DNA of 58,672 nucleotides from a virus. Below the pieces are notes generated by a model, which was not told where the DNA came from, searched no databases, and saw only the letters and a list, made by a program, of their open reading frames with translations. The stretch's first letter is position 1; the number at the start of each line of letters is the position of its first letter. The stretch spans positions 1 through 58,672 of IMG/VR virus record IMGVR_UViG_3300021440_000026. One strand, 5' to 3'. Made by a program: the position numbers and the translations under genes. Below are positions 8,996-18,726 of the stretch, piece by piece.

Positions 8996-10755
8996 TGCCT
9001 GAAATTCAGTCTATTTTTGACATTGCGTCGAAACCCGGCATTAAGCGTGATGGAACGAATTTTGATAGCTCTTATTATAATGATGGGCAATGGGTTCGTT
9101 TCCAGCGCGGGAAGCCAAAAAAAATAGGCGGATACCGTTCAATTAGTGATATTTTGGCTGCGCCAATTCGCGCGACGCACACAGACAGCCGCGCATCCAC
9201 TAATTCAATTCATTCTTTTAGCCCTTGGGGAGTTGAAAGGCTTCAAGTTGATAATGTAGGAACTGGTGGTGCTGTTTATAACAGAACACCATCCGGCTTT
9301 ATAAAAAATGATAATCTTACATGGTCAACAGGGCAAATGTATAGTAGTACAGGCGGAGCATTTACTGCATTGATTGCGGCAGCTACGCCAGATTTATCGG
9401 ATATTTCAAGTGATTCAGGAGGTCGCGTTTATTCTGGCGATGTAACCGGAACAAGCGCGCTTACAGTCATTCAAGATGGCGCGGGTGACATTCTTGTTTC
9501 CGGTGGATGCGTAGTTCTTCAGCCATTTCTATTTGTATATGGAAGCAATGGTTTAATCAGGAATTCAAACCCTAACGATTATTCAGCGGCAACAGGGTGG
9601 ACAACTGGCGGATCAAATTATGCTAATAGCGCAAATCCATGTGGCACTAAGATTATTAAAGGGCTACCAATGCGCGGTGGCAGTGGGTCGCCTGCTGGGC
9701 TATTCTGGTCGCTTGATTCTTTAATTCGCGTAACCTTCACAGGCGGAACGACAATATGGAATTTTGATACAATTTCCTCTAGCATTTCAATTTTGTCTAA
9801 AAATTGTGTTGTGGAATACGATGGCATTTATTTTTGGGCTGGTGTTGATAGGTTCTATTTCTATAATGGCGTAGTGAAAGAATTGCCAAATGAAATGAAT
9901 TTGAACTATTTTTTTGACAATATGAACTTTTCACAGCGTCAAAAAGTATGGGCAATGAAAATTCCGCGTTATGGTGAAATTTGGTGGTTTTATCCTTCTG
10001 GTGGAAGTACAGAATGCAATCGAGCAGTAATCTTTAACGTTCGAGAAAGTACATGGTACGATATTGAGATAGGACGTAGTGCTGGCTCATCCCCGCAGCT
10101 TTTGACTTATCCAATTATGGCAGGAATAGAAGATAGCCAACAAACTAAACGCTTTCCTTTTACTGCAATAAGTGGCGCATTTGCTGCTGGAGATGTAATA
10201 ACTGGCGCAACAAGTAGTGCAAGTGGGACTATTTTAAAAATTGTTGGTGGGTACATGAATGTTTTAGTAAATGGGCTATCAATATTTTTAAATGGCGAAA
10301 CCATTTCTAACACTGAAGGATCAACAGGAACAATTGATGCGGAGCCAGTTGATCAACAATTAGATGTAATATGGCAGCATGAATTCGGGCACGATAAAAT
10401 CAAACAGCAAAATGTTAGTGCCATTAAAAGCTATATAGAAACAACAAACATGTCATTTACTACTGGTGGGCCATCGGAAAATGTTCAACCTACTGATATT
10501 CAAGCAGTCGTAAGCAGGATTGAGCCGGACTTTTTGCAAACAGGACAAATGAATTTGTATGTTGAGGGTGGAAGTTATGCAAATAGCCAAAATACAGAAT
10601 CAAGAATGTACACTTTTGAACCAACAACAGAATTTGTTGATTTGCGCGACCAACGCCGTTTAATCTCATTGAAATTTGAATCAAATATTGCTGGTGGACA
10701 TTATGAGATGGGGAAAGTTTTGGCAACCATCAAGCCGGGCGATAAGCGTGGTTAA
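8995..10755 (+). CDS. Tail nozzle / tail-hub protein (gp12 or P22 gp10-like)
   Basis: The 586-residue, beta-rich protein begins MPEIQSIFDIASKPGIKRDGTNF and has a QWVRFQRGKPKKIGGY segment (about 30-45), which is common in nozzle proteins of podophages. The middle has repeating propeller-like blades (YFYNGVVKELPNEMN, IWWFYPSGG). I start at ATG 8995, which overlaps the previous stop, rather than the TTG just before. A GGAGAATG ribosome site supports this. It would form the distal tube through which DNA leaves. Confidence 0.65.
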   Translation: MPEIQSIFDIASKPGIKRDGTNFDSSYYNDGQWVRFQRGKPKKIGGYRSISDILAAPIRATHTDSRASTNSIHSFSPWGVERLQVDNVGTGGAVYNRTPSGFIKNDNLTWSTGQMYSSTGGAFTALIAAATPDLSDISSDSGGRVYSGDVTGTSALTVIQDGAGDILVSGGCVVLQPFLFVYGSNGLIRNSNPNDYSAATGWTTGGSNYANSANPCGTKIIKGLPMRGGSGSPAGLFWSLDSLIRVTFTGGTTIWNFDTISSSISILSKNCVVEYDGIYFWAGVDRFYFYNGVVKELPNEMNLNYFFDNMNFSQRQKVWAMKIPRYGEIWWFYPSGGSTECNRAVIFNVRESTWYDIEIGRSAGSSPQLLTYPIMAGIEDSQQTKRFPFTAISGAFAAGDVITGATSSASGTILKIVGGYMNVLVNGLSIFLNGETISNTEGSTGTIDAEPVDQQLDVIWQHEFGHDKIKQQNVSAIKSYIETTNMSFTTGGPSENVQPTDIQAVVSRIEPDFLQTGQMNLYVEGGSYANSQNTESRMYTFEPTTEFVDLRDQRRLISLKFESNIAGGHYEMGKVLATIKPGDKRG

Positions 10756-10987
10756 ATTTATTTGCCCTAACCCATACGGATTGCCATTTGAAAGATGGGC
10801 AAGTATTGTAAATGAAGAGTTATCGTTATACAATATAAGTATGCCAGTTAGTGAAAATGCGTGGGCGTTTTGGGCAACTAAAATATGTGAAATACTAGAT
10901 TTATCAGCAGAAGGCATGCCAAGTCCTGAAATGTACTCGGATTGGCGTGGATGGGCTGAAAAATTAACCGAAATTGCCCAAGGATAA
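10748..10987 (+). CDS. Small tail-module protein, GTG start
   Basis: A 79-residue protein MVKFICPNPYGLPFERWASI, containing GWAEKLTEIAQG at its end. The only in-frame start near the nozzle stop is GTG at 10748, which overlaps it by 8 bases, so I prefer it to an ATG far inside the upstream gene. Trp-rich and probably helical. No known family recognised; possibly a minor virion protein or chaperone for the nozzle. Confidence 0.5.
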   Translation: MVKFICPNPYGLPFERWASIVNEELSLYNISMPVSENAWAFWATKICEILDLSAEGMPSPEMYSDWRGWAEKLTEIAQG

Positions 10988-10989
10988 AA

Positions 10990-12072
10990 ATGCAACCGAC
11001 ATATCAAGACATTTTGCGCATGATTGCGGATCAGAAAGCCCAATATTCAGGCGAAGAAGTTGCGCCTTCATATTTTAACATCCCCGGGCTTGGTCAAGTT
11101 CAAGATGTTGGCGAAGGTGTAATAAACTATTCCGACCCTTCAAAATCAGGCTTTAACATTATGGAATCTGCTTCTAATGGCGGATACAATCCATATTTAG
11201 GCAAAGCAAGCAATCCTGCTGGTGGCGTAGATCAATATAGCTACGAGCAAAAAAATGGGATCGACCCTGTATTTTTGGCTATGGCTGGGTTGGCTGGCGG
11301 GCTTGGTGCAGGATTCGCTTCTGGTGCATTTGGCGGCGCGTCTGGTGCAGGTGGTGCGGCTGAAGCTGCTGGTGGGCTTGGTGGTGGCGCATTTGACCTT
11401 GGTGGCATTGCTGGTGGCGTTGAAGGCGCAGGCGGGGCAACGGGATTAGGATCAACGTTTGGTTTAGGCAATGCTGCTTTGCCTTCCACATTATCTTCTG
11501 AGTTTATTCCTTCTGCTGGCAGTGCAAGTTCTAACGGCGGGTTATCTTCTTTAAAGGATGTTGGTAGCGCATTGTTGAAACATCCTGATTTATTGGCTAC
11601 TGCTGGTGGGCTTGTTAATAAATTAGTTGGGGGCGGTTCATCGTCTGATTCTGGAAATGGTGGTGGCGCATTAGCTGGCATGTCTGGAGGATGGAATCCG
11701 CAACAACAACAAACGGCAAATGATTACTTTAGCAAGTCATCCGCAAGACAAGTCAACCCTTACGATGGCAACCTTTCTCGTGCACCTATTGAAGGTGGCG
11801 AACATCAATGGTTCAAGCCTATGGCTGAAGGTGGTCATGTAGAAGGAGATATGTCTGGCGGTCAGGATGATGTGGTGCCGATTATGGGTGCGCATGGCGA
11901 ATATATGCTTGATGCCGATACTGTAAGTGCTTTAGGCGATGGTTCAACGGATGCAGGAATTCGTAAACTCGACCAATTCAGGAAGGCATTACGGGAGCAT
12001 AAGCGAAGTGCGCCATCTCATTCTATCCCGCCACGCGCATTATCAATTACAGATTATATGAGGGGCAAATAA
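10990..12072 (+). CDS. Gly-rich internal virion or ejection-type protein
   Basis: The 360-residue protein has a soluble N-terminus, then a long Gly/Ala-rich hydrophobic stretch (about 90-165) that could insert into membranes, a Ser/Gly linker, and a C-terminus with GGQDDVVPIMGAHGEYMLDAD and GIRKLDQFRKALREHKR. That C-terminal motif recurs, in my experience, in phage proteins next to internal virion genes. The following genes are large virion proteins, so a role in the ejectosome is likely. A large antisense ORF here only mirrors the Gly codons. Confidence 0.55.
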   Translation: MQPTYQDILRMIADQKAQYSGEEVAPSYFNIPGLGQVQDVGEGVINYSDPSKSGFNIMESASNGGYNPYLGKASNPAGGVDQYSYEQKNGIDPVFLAMAGLAGGLGAGFASGAFGGASGAGGAAEAAGGLGGGAFDLGGIAGGVEGAGGATGLGSTFGLGNAALPSTLSSEFIPSAGSASSNGGLSSLKDVGSALLKHPDLLATAGGLVNKLVGGGSSSDSGNGGGALAGMSGGWNPQQQQTANDYFSKSSARQVNPYDGNLSRAPIEGGEHQWFKPMAEGGHVEGDMSGGQDDVVPIMGAHGEYMLDADTVSALGDGSTDAGIRKLDQFRKALREHKRSAPSHSIPPRALSITDYMRGK

Positions 12073-13112
12073 TGGCTGATTTTTTTAATGGTGGATTAAC
12101 TAGTGGCGGGACTGCGACTAGTTCTACTCAACTTCCAGCATGGTTGCAAAATTATACGCAAGGTGTTGCAGGCAAAGCAATAGACATCGCAAATCGCCCT
12201 TATCAGGCATATCCCGGGCAAAGGCTTGCAGATTTTACGCCAGATCAGAATACTTCATTTAATGCTATTCGTGCAAACCAAGGAAATTGGAAGCCCGCTT
12301 TAAATACAGCGAATGATAATATTTCATCGGCGGGGCAATATGGAAAAGCTGCGCAATCTTCCGTTGCTGGTGATGCGCAAAAGTGGGGAAATAATTGGCA
12401 ATCGTATATGTCTCCGTACACGTCTGCGGTTACGAATGAAATTTCTCGTCTTGGCAATCAAAACCTAAATGAAAACCTTATCCCAAGCGTCCAAGATAAA
12501 TTTTTGGGAAGTGGACAATTTGGCTCTACGCGTAATGCTGACATTTTAGGGCGAACTGTGCGCGATGCACAAGCGGATATTTCAGGAAAGCAAGCACAAG
12601 CACTTGAATCTGGCTATGGTACTTCAGCAAATATATTTAATGCTGATGCTAACCGACAACAACAACAGCAGCAATTACAGGCACAAACAAATCTTGGTGC
12701 TGGTGCTTTATCAAATAATAGCGCACAAATTGGGAATACGTTAGCCAACACAACATCAAATTTATCGTCGCAAGATGCTAATGCGCTATATGGTATTGGC
12801 ACAAAACAGCAAGCATTGAACCAAGCTGGACTTGATATTGGTTATCAGGATTTTCAAAACCAAAGAGATTACGATAAGAATAATCTTAATTGGCTTACTG
12901 GCGTTGCAAATGGATTGCCACGATCTGGGCAAACTACCACAAGTTCTACGCAAACGCCTTCTACTTCTGCGGCAAGTTATTTGACGGCAGGTGCAGGGCT
13001 AATGAATAAATACTATCCTGACTGGTTATCTGGTTTATCAAATGGTTCTTCCCCTTCATCATCCCCTTCAACATTTGGATATGATGGGATCAAAGATTTA
13101 GTGGGGTTATAA
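12072..13112 (+). CDS. Putative internal virion protein
   Basis: The 346-residue protein is rich in Gln, Asn, Ala and Ser. It starts MADFFNGGLTSGGTATSST, has PYQAYPGQRLADFTPDQ near residue 42, and a helical Q-rich core (about 185-250, with a run of Gln in NRQQQQQQLQAQTN). It overlaps the neighbouring gene by one base. Context (ejection proteins on both sides) and composition suggest a packaged protein delivered into the host; no domain is recognised. Confidence 0.5.
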   Translation: MADFFNGGLTSGGTATSSTQLPAWLQNYTQGVAGKAIDIANRPYQAYPGQRLADFTPDQNTSFNAIRANQGNWKPALNTANDNISSAGQYGKAAQSSVAGDAQKWGNNWQSYMSPYTSAVTNEISRLGNQNLNENLIPSVQDKFLGSGQFGSTRNADILGRTVRDAQADISGKQAQALESGYGTSANIFNADANRQQQQQQLQAQTNLGAGALSNNSAQIGNTLANTTSNLSSQDANALYGIGTKQQALNQAGLDIGYQDFQNQRDYDKNNLNWLTGVANGLPRSGQTTTSSTQTPSTSAASYLTAGAGLMNKYYPDWLSGLSNGSSPSSSPSTFGYDGIKDLVGL

Positions 13113-14933
13113 ATGAGCGATGAATTAAAAGGTGCTTTGAGCGGATTAAGTAATTCTGGTGGGAATGATGCCTTAATGGGCGCGCTATCTGGGCTTTCTT
13201 CAAACCCTATTGACCCTAACAGAAAATGGGGCGCATTTGCTGCGGGGGTTCTTGCGCCTAAACGCGCAGCAGACTTTGGTGAATCTCTTTCTGGTGGCTT
13301 ATCTGCCATGAATGACGTTGAAGGAAAACAAGAGGCATTAAAAGCGTCGTATGTGCCACACGTTACCCAAGCATTGCTTGAAGCGGCTAAACTGCAACAG
13401 CAACGCATGTTAAATGATCAGTTTTTGCGTGATGTTGGCGGAAGTCAACCGCAACAATCTATAGTTACTCCGATGCCGGGACAATTTGGTAGTGGGACAT
13501 TTGGGGCTATTCCATTACCTAACGGAATGCCTCAAATTCCGCAATCAGTGCCACAGCAGCGAGCTGGCGGATTGGCTGGGCTAACACCTGAACAAGTTGC
13601 ATTCTATAAAATGAATGGGAAAGATTTGGGCGACCTTTGGAAAACTGCTAATGAAGGATTCCAAGAACAGCCCGGCACGTTCCGCAGAATGCCGGATGGC
13701 AGTTCTAAATTTATCCCAGACCTTAAGAACAATGCTGCTGGATTTGATCAGTCAACTAATAGCATTATCCCTATATCCAATTTTAATGAAATTCAAGCGG
13801 GGACAGAGGGCGCAAAAACTGACGCTCAGGAAAAAGCTAAAGCTAGGTACGATCTTGTGAAGCCGGATGATTTCCGTTTGTCTGGGGAGAAAACAATTAA
13901 GCCCGGGACTACTCGCCTTGATATGGTTTCAAATTCTCGTGGTGTTGCAAATAGTTCTGGTGGCAGCTCTATGGATACGCCTTCTCATTTTTTAAACCAA
14001 AATGGAACCGCAAACGGATTGCAAGGGCTTGATGTATCCAAGTTATCGCCACAGCAAAAAACGGCATTAGCAAGAAAAGACCCAGAAGGGTACGCAAGGT
14101 CAATAGAGAATTTTTATAAAAATCAATATCAATTATCACAGCAACCTACTAGCGCACCAGTTGATTCAGGATTGCCTGATCAATACCAAACGCCGGAAGA
14201 AAAACAAAGATCGGAAGCTGCAATTAAATTACAAACTCAGCCATTACTTGATTATCAAACTAAACGTGCTTATTCTGCTGACAAAGAAGAGAATGATATT
14301 AACTCTCAAGCGCAAAATGCGGCAGATTTTTCTAAACGTATTTCAGATATGCGTACAATTCTTTCTGCTTTTGACCCTAATTCCGGCACTCCAACACGAA
14401 AGAGAGTGGCAGAAATGGCACAAGCATCTGGGATGCCTGATAATGTAGTAAATAAAATAGCTGGGGGAGATTTGGCAGCATTGCAAACATTCCAAAAATT
14501 AGCGGTTACAAACTCAATGGAAGCATTGAAGTCTGATATGGAAAATGGACGTATTACGCAAGCAGAGTTCCAAATTTACAAGGATAACAATCCTAATATA
14601 GGAATTTTAAAATCTGCTACAGAAAATATTTTTAATCGTGCGCAAGAACGAAACAAACTTGCTCTTGATAAACAAAAGGCTTACGTTGAGTATAAGAAAA
14701 AAGCTATTGAAAGCGGACATATCCCTGATAATTTTTCTTCTTATTGGAATAATCATTTGCAAGATTCTGGAGTTGTTAAAAATGAAATTTCTGGTGGCGG
14801 AGATACAAAAACACCAAATCCAGTAAAAAATTTACCTTTTAAAAATTCAAATGGGTGGATTTTGCACACAGATTCACAAGGCAATAAAGCATATGTAAGT
14901 CCTGATAGAAAACAATTCCAAGAGGTGAAATAA
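13113..14933 (+). CDS. Large internal virion protein
   Basis: The 606-residue protein has an N-terminal Gly/Ser-rich part, a Pro/Gln/Gly-rich middle (about 110-160, 270-350) and a charged helical C-terminal half (about 360-530, NDINSQAQNAADFSKRISDM and onward). The C-terminus ends in a small beta module (NGWILHTDSQGNKAYVSPDR). Long, helical, low in Cys: typical of ejection proteins. It starts immediately after the upstream stop and overlaps the next gene. Confidence 0.5.
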   Translation: MSDELKGALSGLSNSGGNDALMGALSGLSSNPIDPNRKWGAFAAGVLAPKRAADFGESLSGGLSAMNDVEGKQEALKASYVPHVTQALLEAAKLQQQRMLNDQFLRDVGGSQPQQSIVTPMPGQFGSGTFGAIPLPNGMPQIPQSVPQQRAGGLAGLTPEQVAFYKMNGKDLGDLWKTANEGFQEQPGTFRRMPDGSSKFIPDLKNNAAGFDQSTNSIIPISNFNEIQAGTEGAKTDAQEKAKARYDLVKPDDFRLSGEKTIKPGTTRLDMVSNSRGVANSSGGSSMDTPSHFLNQNGTANGLQGLDVSKLSPQQKTALARKDPEGYARSIENFYKNQYQLSQQPTSAPVDSGLPDQYQTPEEKQRSEAAIKLQTQPLLDYQTKRAYSADKEENDINSQAQNAADFSKRISDMRTILSAFDPNSGTPTRKRVAEMAQASGMPDNVVNKIAGGDLAALQTFQKLAVTNSMEALKSDMENGRITQAEFQIYKDNNPNIGILKSATENIFNRAQERNKLALDKQKAYVEYKKKAIESGHIPDNFSSYWNNHLQDSGVVKNEISGGGDTKTPNPVKNLPFKNSNGWILHTDSQGNKAYVSPDRKQFQEVK

Positions 14934-16729
14934 TGCCATTCGATTTATCTAGTGCATCTCCTATTTTGGAAGAAAACAATGGAGTAAGCGGTTTTGATTT
15001 ATCTACCGCGCAACCAGAAAGATTTAGTTCTGGCGTGCCAGTTTCTTCTTCAAAACAAATTAGTTCTAGGTCATCTAAATATGTTGCGCCAAATTTGACA
15101 GCAACGTTAAACGCGAATTCCCCATCTAATGATCATAAAATAGAAAACTTTATTTATGGCTCTCTTAAAGGTGGGGCTGATTTGGCTTATGCACCAGCTC
15201 AACTCATTGCAAATGGAATCGCAAAAATATCTGGCAATGGTGCTATTGGAAGAAAAACGAAAGAATTAGCAGAGCAATTAAATAATTACGTTAAAAAACA
15301 AGAAGACACATATCAAAGTCTTACTCCCGGCTCTACTTCTGCTGGGGTAGGAAGATTTATAGGTGGTGCGGCTCCATTTTTATTAAGTGGAGGGACAACG
15401 GCCGCCGCTCAAACTCCAGGAATTTTTCCTAAAATTTATGGAATTGGCAAGTCCGCAATAACTGGTGCGGGGTTTTCTGCTGCGCAACCAGTCGATAATG
15501 TTGAAACATATTATGATCCATCTACCGGAGAAAAAACCAATGATTATTTTGGTAAAAAATTTGACCAATTAAAAAATGGGGCTATGTTTGGTGCTGCTGC
15601 AAAACCAATTGCTGCAACATTAGGTCGCGTAATTAGTCCACAAACTTCTAGTGATGTAGAAAAACTAATTAACGAAGGTGTTACGCCAACAATCGGTCAA
15701 ATTTTAGGGGGGGCATTTAAAACAACTGAAGATAAGGCAACAAGTATCCCTTTAGTTGGTGATTTTATTAAAAATGCTCAACGTCGGTCAATTGAACAAT
15801 TTAATACAGCAGCACAAAATAGAGCATTAAACCCTATTGGGCAAAAATCTTCAGGAATTGGAAGAGAAGGATTTTATGACATGAAAAATAAATTAGGAAA
15901 GGCGTATGATGATTTACTTCCTAATTTGCAATTTAAAGCAGACCCGCAATTTTCAGCAGAAACATCTAATTTAATTAACATGGTAAACAATGGCAATATT
16001 CCGCCAGAAATTTCAGAACAATTTCAAAACATATTAAAAAATGATGTTTTCTCTAGGATGACAAATAAAGGAACAATGGATGGAAAAAATTTTCAACAAA
16101 TGAAAGAGTCATTAAGTAAAAAAATTAAAGGATATAATGGCTCAACAGACCCAGATCAAAGAATTTTAGGTTCTGCTTTAGATGAAGCACTATCTTCAGC
16201 TAGGGGAGTATTGAAACGCTCTAACCCAGAGTATTTACAACAATTAGATGCAATTGATAAAGGATACGCTAATTATGCAAGAATTCGTGACGCATCAACA
16301 AAATTAGGTGCTGATGGTGGGATATTTACTCCAGCGCAATTACAAAATTCTGTTCGCAATCAAGATAATTCAGTTGGGAAATCTGCATTTGGTTCTGGCA
16401 ATGCTTTAATGCAAGATTTATCAGAATCAGGGAAAAATGTTCTTGGCTCTAACTATCCTGATAGTGGGACAGCGGGGCGAATGATGCTAGGCGGGCTGGC
16501 TAGTATTGGTTCAGGTGCTGGGTTAAATGCAATTGGCTTGGGCTCTGTGAACCCATTCCTCGCAGCAACTGGGGCTGCATCAATATTGCCATACACTAAA
16601 CTTGGGCAGTTTTTAACATCAAAAGCATTAACTGCTCGGCCTGATTCAGCAGGAGCATTGTCAAACTTATTAAATAAGTCTGCTCCGTATATTGGTTCTG
16701 ATGTATCGCCATATTTTACATCTGATTAA
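14933..16729 (+). CDS. Large internal virion (DNA ejection) protein
   Basis: The 598-residue protein starts MPFDLSSASPILEENNGVSG, a short repeated FDLS motif, which occurs again at about residue 22. Two hydrophobic Gly/Ala-rich stretches (about 145-185 and 505-545) could span a membrane, and the region between them is helical and charged. Such a layout is common in podophage ejection proteins that form a channel across the cell envelope. A 59-base gap without a clear terminator follows. Confidence 0.5.
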   Translation: MPFDLSSASPILEENNGVSGFDLSTAQPERFSSGVPVSSSKQISSRSSKYVAPNLTATLNANSPSNDHKIENFIYGSLKGGADLAYAPAQLIANGIAKISGNGAIGRKTKELAEQLNNYVKKQEDTYQSLTPGSTSAGVGRFIGGAAPFLLSGGTTAAAQTPGIFPKIYGIGKSAITGAGFSAAQPVDNVETYYDPSTGEKTNDYFGKKFDQLKNGAMFGAAAKPIAATLGRVISPQTSSDVEKLINEGVTPTIGQILGGAFKTTEDKATSIPLVGDFIKNAQRRSIEQFNTAAQNRALNPIGQKSSGIGREGFYDMKNKLGKAYDDLLPNLQFKADPQFSAETSNLINMVNNGNIPPEISEQFQNILKNDVFSRMTNKGTMDGKNFQQMKESLSKKIKGYNGSTDPDQRILGSALDEALSSARGVLKRSNPEYLQQLDAIDKGYANYARIRDASTKLGADGGIFTPAQLQNSVRNQDNSVGKSAFGSGNALMQDLSESGKNVLGSNYPDSGTAGRMMLGGLASIGSGAGLNAIGLGSVNPFLAATGAASILPYTKLGQFLTSKALTARPDSAGALSNLLNKSAPYIGSDVSPYFTSD

Positions 16730-16788
16730 AAAATGTCGTCATTATGTTAATAAGTGTTTAAATTGTAAAAATTTACAAAGGAAATAAA

Positions 16789-17106
16789 ATGCCAGCTCAA
16801 CAAGTTACAGTTTCTTCAGCCACAACTAGCGCGCCACTTCCATTAGATTTTAGAGCATCATCTTTCCAAGTTGGCTTTGGTTGCGTAGTTACTGGAACAC
16901 TAACTTATAAAGTGCAACATACATTTGATGATGTCCAAAACCCATTGGTTACGCCAACATGGTTTGACCACCCTGATGTTACATCAAAAACCGCAAATGC
17001 GGATGGGAATTATGCTTTCCCAATTTTGGCAATGCGGCTTAATGTAACCGCGTATACGTCAGGAAGTGTCACAATGTCAGTACTTCAATCTGCTGGGAAG
17101 TTATAA
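16789..17106 (+). CDS. Small beta-rich virion protein
   Basis: A 105-residue protein starting MPAQQVTVSSATTSAPLPLD with the pattern FQVGFGCVVTGTLTYKVQHTF near residue 30 and MRLNVTAYTSGSVTMSVLQ near the end. Entirely beta-like, Thr/Val-rich. I recall similar small proteins in the structural region of other phages, but no function is known to me. AAAGGAAATAAA precedes the ATG. Confidence 0.5.
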   Translation: MPAQQVTVSSATTSAPLPLDFRASSFQVGFGCVVTGTLTYKVQHTFDDVQNPLVTPTWFDHPDVTSKTANADGNYAFPILAMRLNVTAYTSGSVTMSVLQSAGKL

Positions 17107-17107
17107 T

Positions 17108-18223
17108 ATGTCAGTTTCGATCATTAAAAGTGTCGAAGCAACTGCAACAAATTTACAACCATATAGCAGAAAGGTTGGGCATTCTAGCATGATGAAATCA
17201 ACTGGATCGTCTGGCGTTGTATTGCCAAGCAATGGCGCATCTTCTAGCGCGTATGACATTGGGGTAATTTATTTCCCCGGATGGAAAAATAATGCGCCCG
17301 GCGCGCCAAGTGCTCTCCCTTGGGTTCCAATCCAAACATTAGCACCAAATAGGCAGCCAGTGCAAGGTTATTATGCAGAAGGGCAAGTTTCTGTTATGGA
17401 AACGCAGCTTTCTCAAATGCAATATGCTGGAATTAAATGGATGGCGATGGATTATTACTGGGATAATGGTCAAGAATTTTTATACCATGCGTCCGATGCT
17501 TTATTCCAAGCGACAAACCGTGGAGACATAAAATTTCTTTTGTTTTGGGCAAATCACGGAACCGCGCCAACATCATTGGTTGATTTTGATAACATGGTGG
17601 ACAATTGGATTAGCCGATATTTTAGCAAGTCATATTACAAAAAAATTGATGGCGTTCCTTTGGTAATGGTTTTCAGTATTGAAGATTTAGAACAAGCGGC
17701 AACGTTGTTTGGGTATACTGTAAAGCAATTATTTGATCGCGCAAACCAAAGAGTATTTAACGCAGGATTAGGCGGCGTTAAATTTGTAGGCTCTGCTGTA
17801 TCAAGTAATCCATATTATACAACGGCAGGCTGTTCTGCACTTTCAATTTATAATTTCCATTATAACTCATTAAATACACTTGCACATTCTTATCAAGAGC
17901 TTGATGAAGGGTACAGAGTAATTTGGAATCGTATTTTTACAACTGCAACAATGCCATATATTACGCCTATGACTGCGGGATGGGATAAAACCCCATGGGG
18001 TGGATGGGCTGGTGATCCGTTGCACGACCAATGCCAAAGTACTGCATCATCTTTTAAAAATCACATGCTAGCAGCAAAAGCATATATGGATACGTTCCCC
18101 GATGTTTCTCTTAAAATGGGGCTTATATGCGCATGGAATGAGCTTGGAGAAGGAAGTTATGTTGAGCCAACTGTAGAACGTGGAAATACTTATCTTGACG
18201 CAATAAAAGAGGTATTCGGATAA
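17108..18223 (+). CDS. GH99-like (WbsX-type) glycosidase, putative depolymerase
   Basis: Starting at ATG 17108 (GGGAAG site upstream), the 371-residue protein has IGVIYFPGWKNN (about 58-69), then YAGIKWMAMDYYWDNGQ (about 112), FLLFWANHGTAP (about 150) and near the C-terminus GLICAWNELGEGSYVEP. The last motif, with the Y-P-G-W and FYWxxG-like blocks, is the hallmark of the GH99-like/WbsX family, enzymes that act on bacterial or host glycans. The first 55 residues form an unrelated attachment module. In a phage tail region it is probably a capsule or O-antigen-degrading enzyme. Confidence 0.7.
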   Translation: MSVSIIKSVEATATNLQPYSRKVGHSSMMKSTGSSGVVLPSNGASSSAYDIGVIYFPGWKNNAPGAPSALPWVPIQTLAPNRQPVQGYYAEGQVSVMETQLSQMQYAGIKWMAMDYYWDNGQEFLYHASDALFQATNRGDIKFLLFWANHGTAPTSLVDFDNMVDNWISRYFSKSYYKKIDGVPLVMVFSIEDLEQAATLFGYTVKQLFDRANQRVFNAGLGGVKFVGSAVSSNPYYTTAGCSALSIYNFHYNSLNTLAHSYQELDEGYRVIWNRIFTTATMPYITPMTAGWDKTPWGGWAGDPLHDQCQSTASSFKNHMLAAKAYMDTFPDVSLKMGLICAWNELGEGSYVEPTVERGNTYLDAIKEVFG

Positions 18224-18726
18224 TGGACACTATCACACTTCGCTTCACGACGAAATGGCCGTATAACCCTGTGAGTTTGGCGGTTGCGCGATTAGGCGGT
18301 TCTCGGGATTGGTCACACGTAATTGCAATAGTTGACAATATGGCTTATGAAGCAACCATGCTATACTTTCAAGATGGAAACATTCGCAGCCCGCGCTCTG
18401 GGGTTCGGAGGGTTCCTGTTGATGTTGCGATGCACGGAGTTAAGGCGTATCGCGATATGGTTGTGCCTGTTGCTAGCTTACAGGATTCTATCGCATGGGC
18501 GCAACAAATGGAAGGCAAGAAGTATGATTTTGCAGGTGCTTTAGGATTGCCATTGTTATCTAGCGACGATTGGGCGGACGATAGCAAATGGTGGTGTTCA
18601 GAATTTGTTTTTATGATGTTAGGTGTTGGGGGAAATTGGGTGCTTGATCCTGCCGAGAAAAAGCGCGTTACACCAAATGACCTATTCCAATGTAATTACA
18701 AAAAATCGGCGATAGTGAGATTGTGA
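18223..18726 (+). CDS. Papain-like (NlpC/P60 or YiiX-like) amidase
   Basis: The 167-residue protein has GGSRDWSHVIAIVDNMAYEA (about 25-44) with a candidate catalytic His and a later WWCSEFVFMMLG block (about 125) with a Cys. A His-before-Cys order is that of circularly permuted papain-like amidases (YiiX/NlpC-like). It may cut peptidoglycan or lipid-linked amides. It begins on the last base of the GH99-like gene, and lysis genes follow, so it may be an accessory lysin or a virion-bound muralytic enzyme. Confidence 0.6.
   Translation: MDTITLRFTTKWPYNPVSLAVARLGGSRDWSHVIAIVDNMAYEATMLYFQDGNIRSPRSGVRRVPVDVAMHGVKAYRDMVVPVASLQDSIAWAQQMEGKKYDFAGALGLPLLSSDDWADDSKWWCSEFVFMMLGVGGNWVLDPAEKKRVTPNDLFQCNYKKSAIVRL

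Noticed and set aside
11241-11681. A 146-codon antisense frame rich in Pro and Ala
   Set aside because: It mirrors the Gly/Ala-rich codons of the virion gene on the other strand and has no ribosome site.
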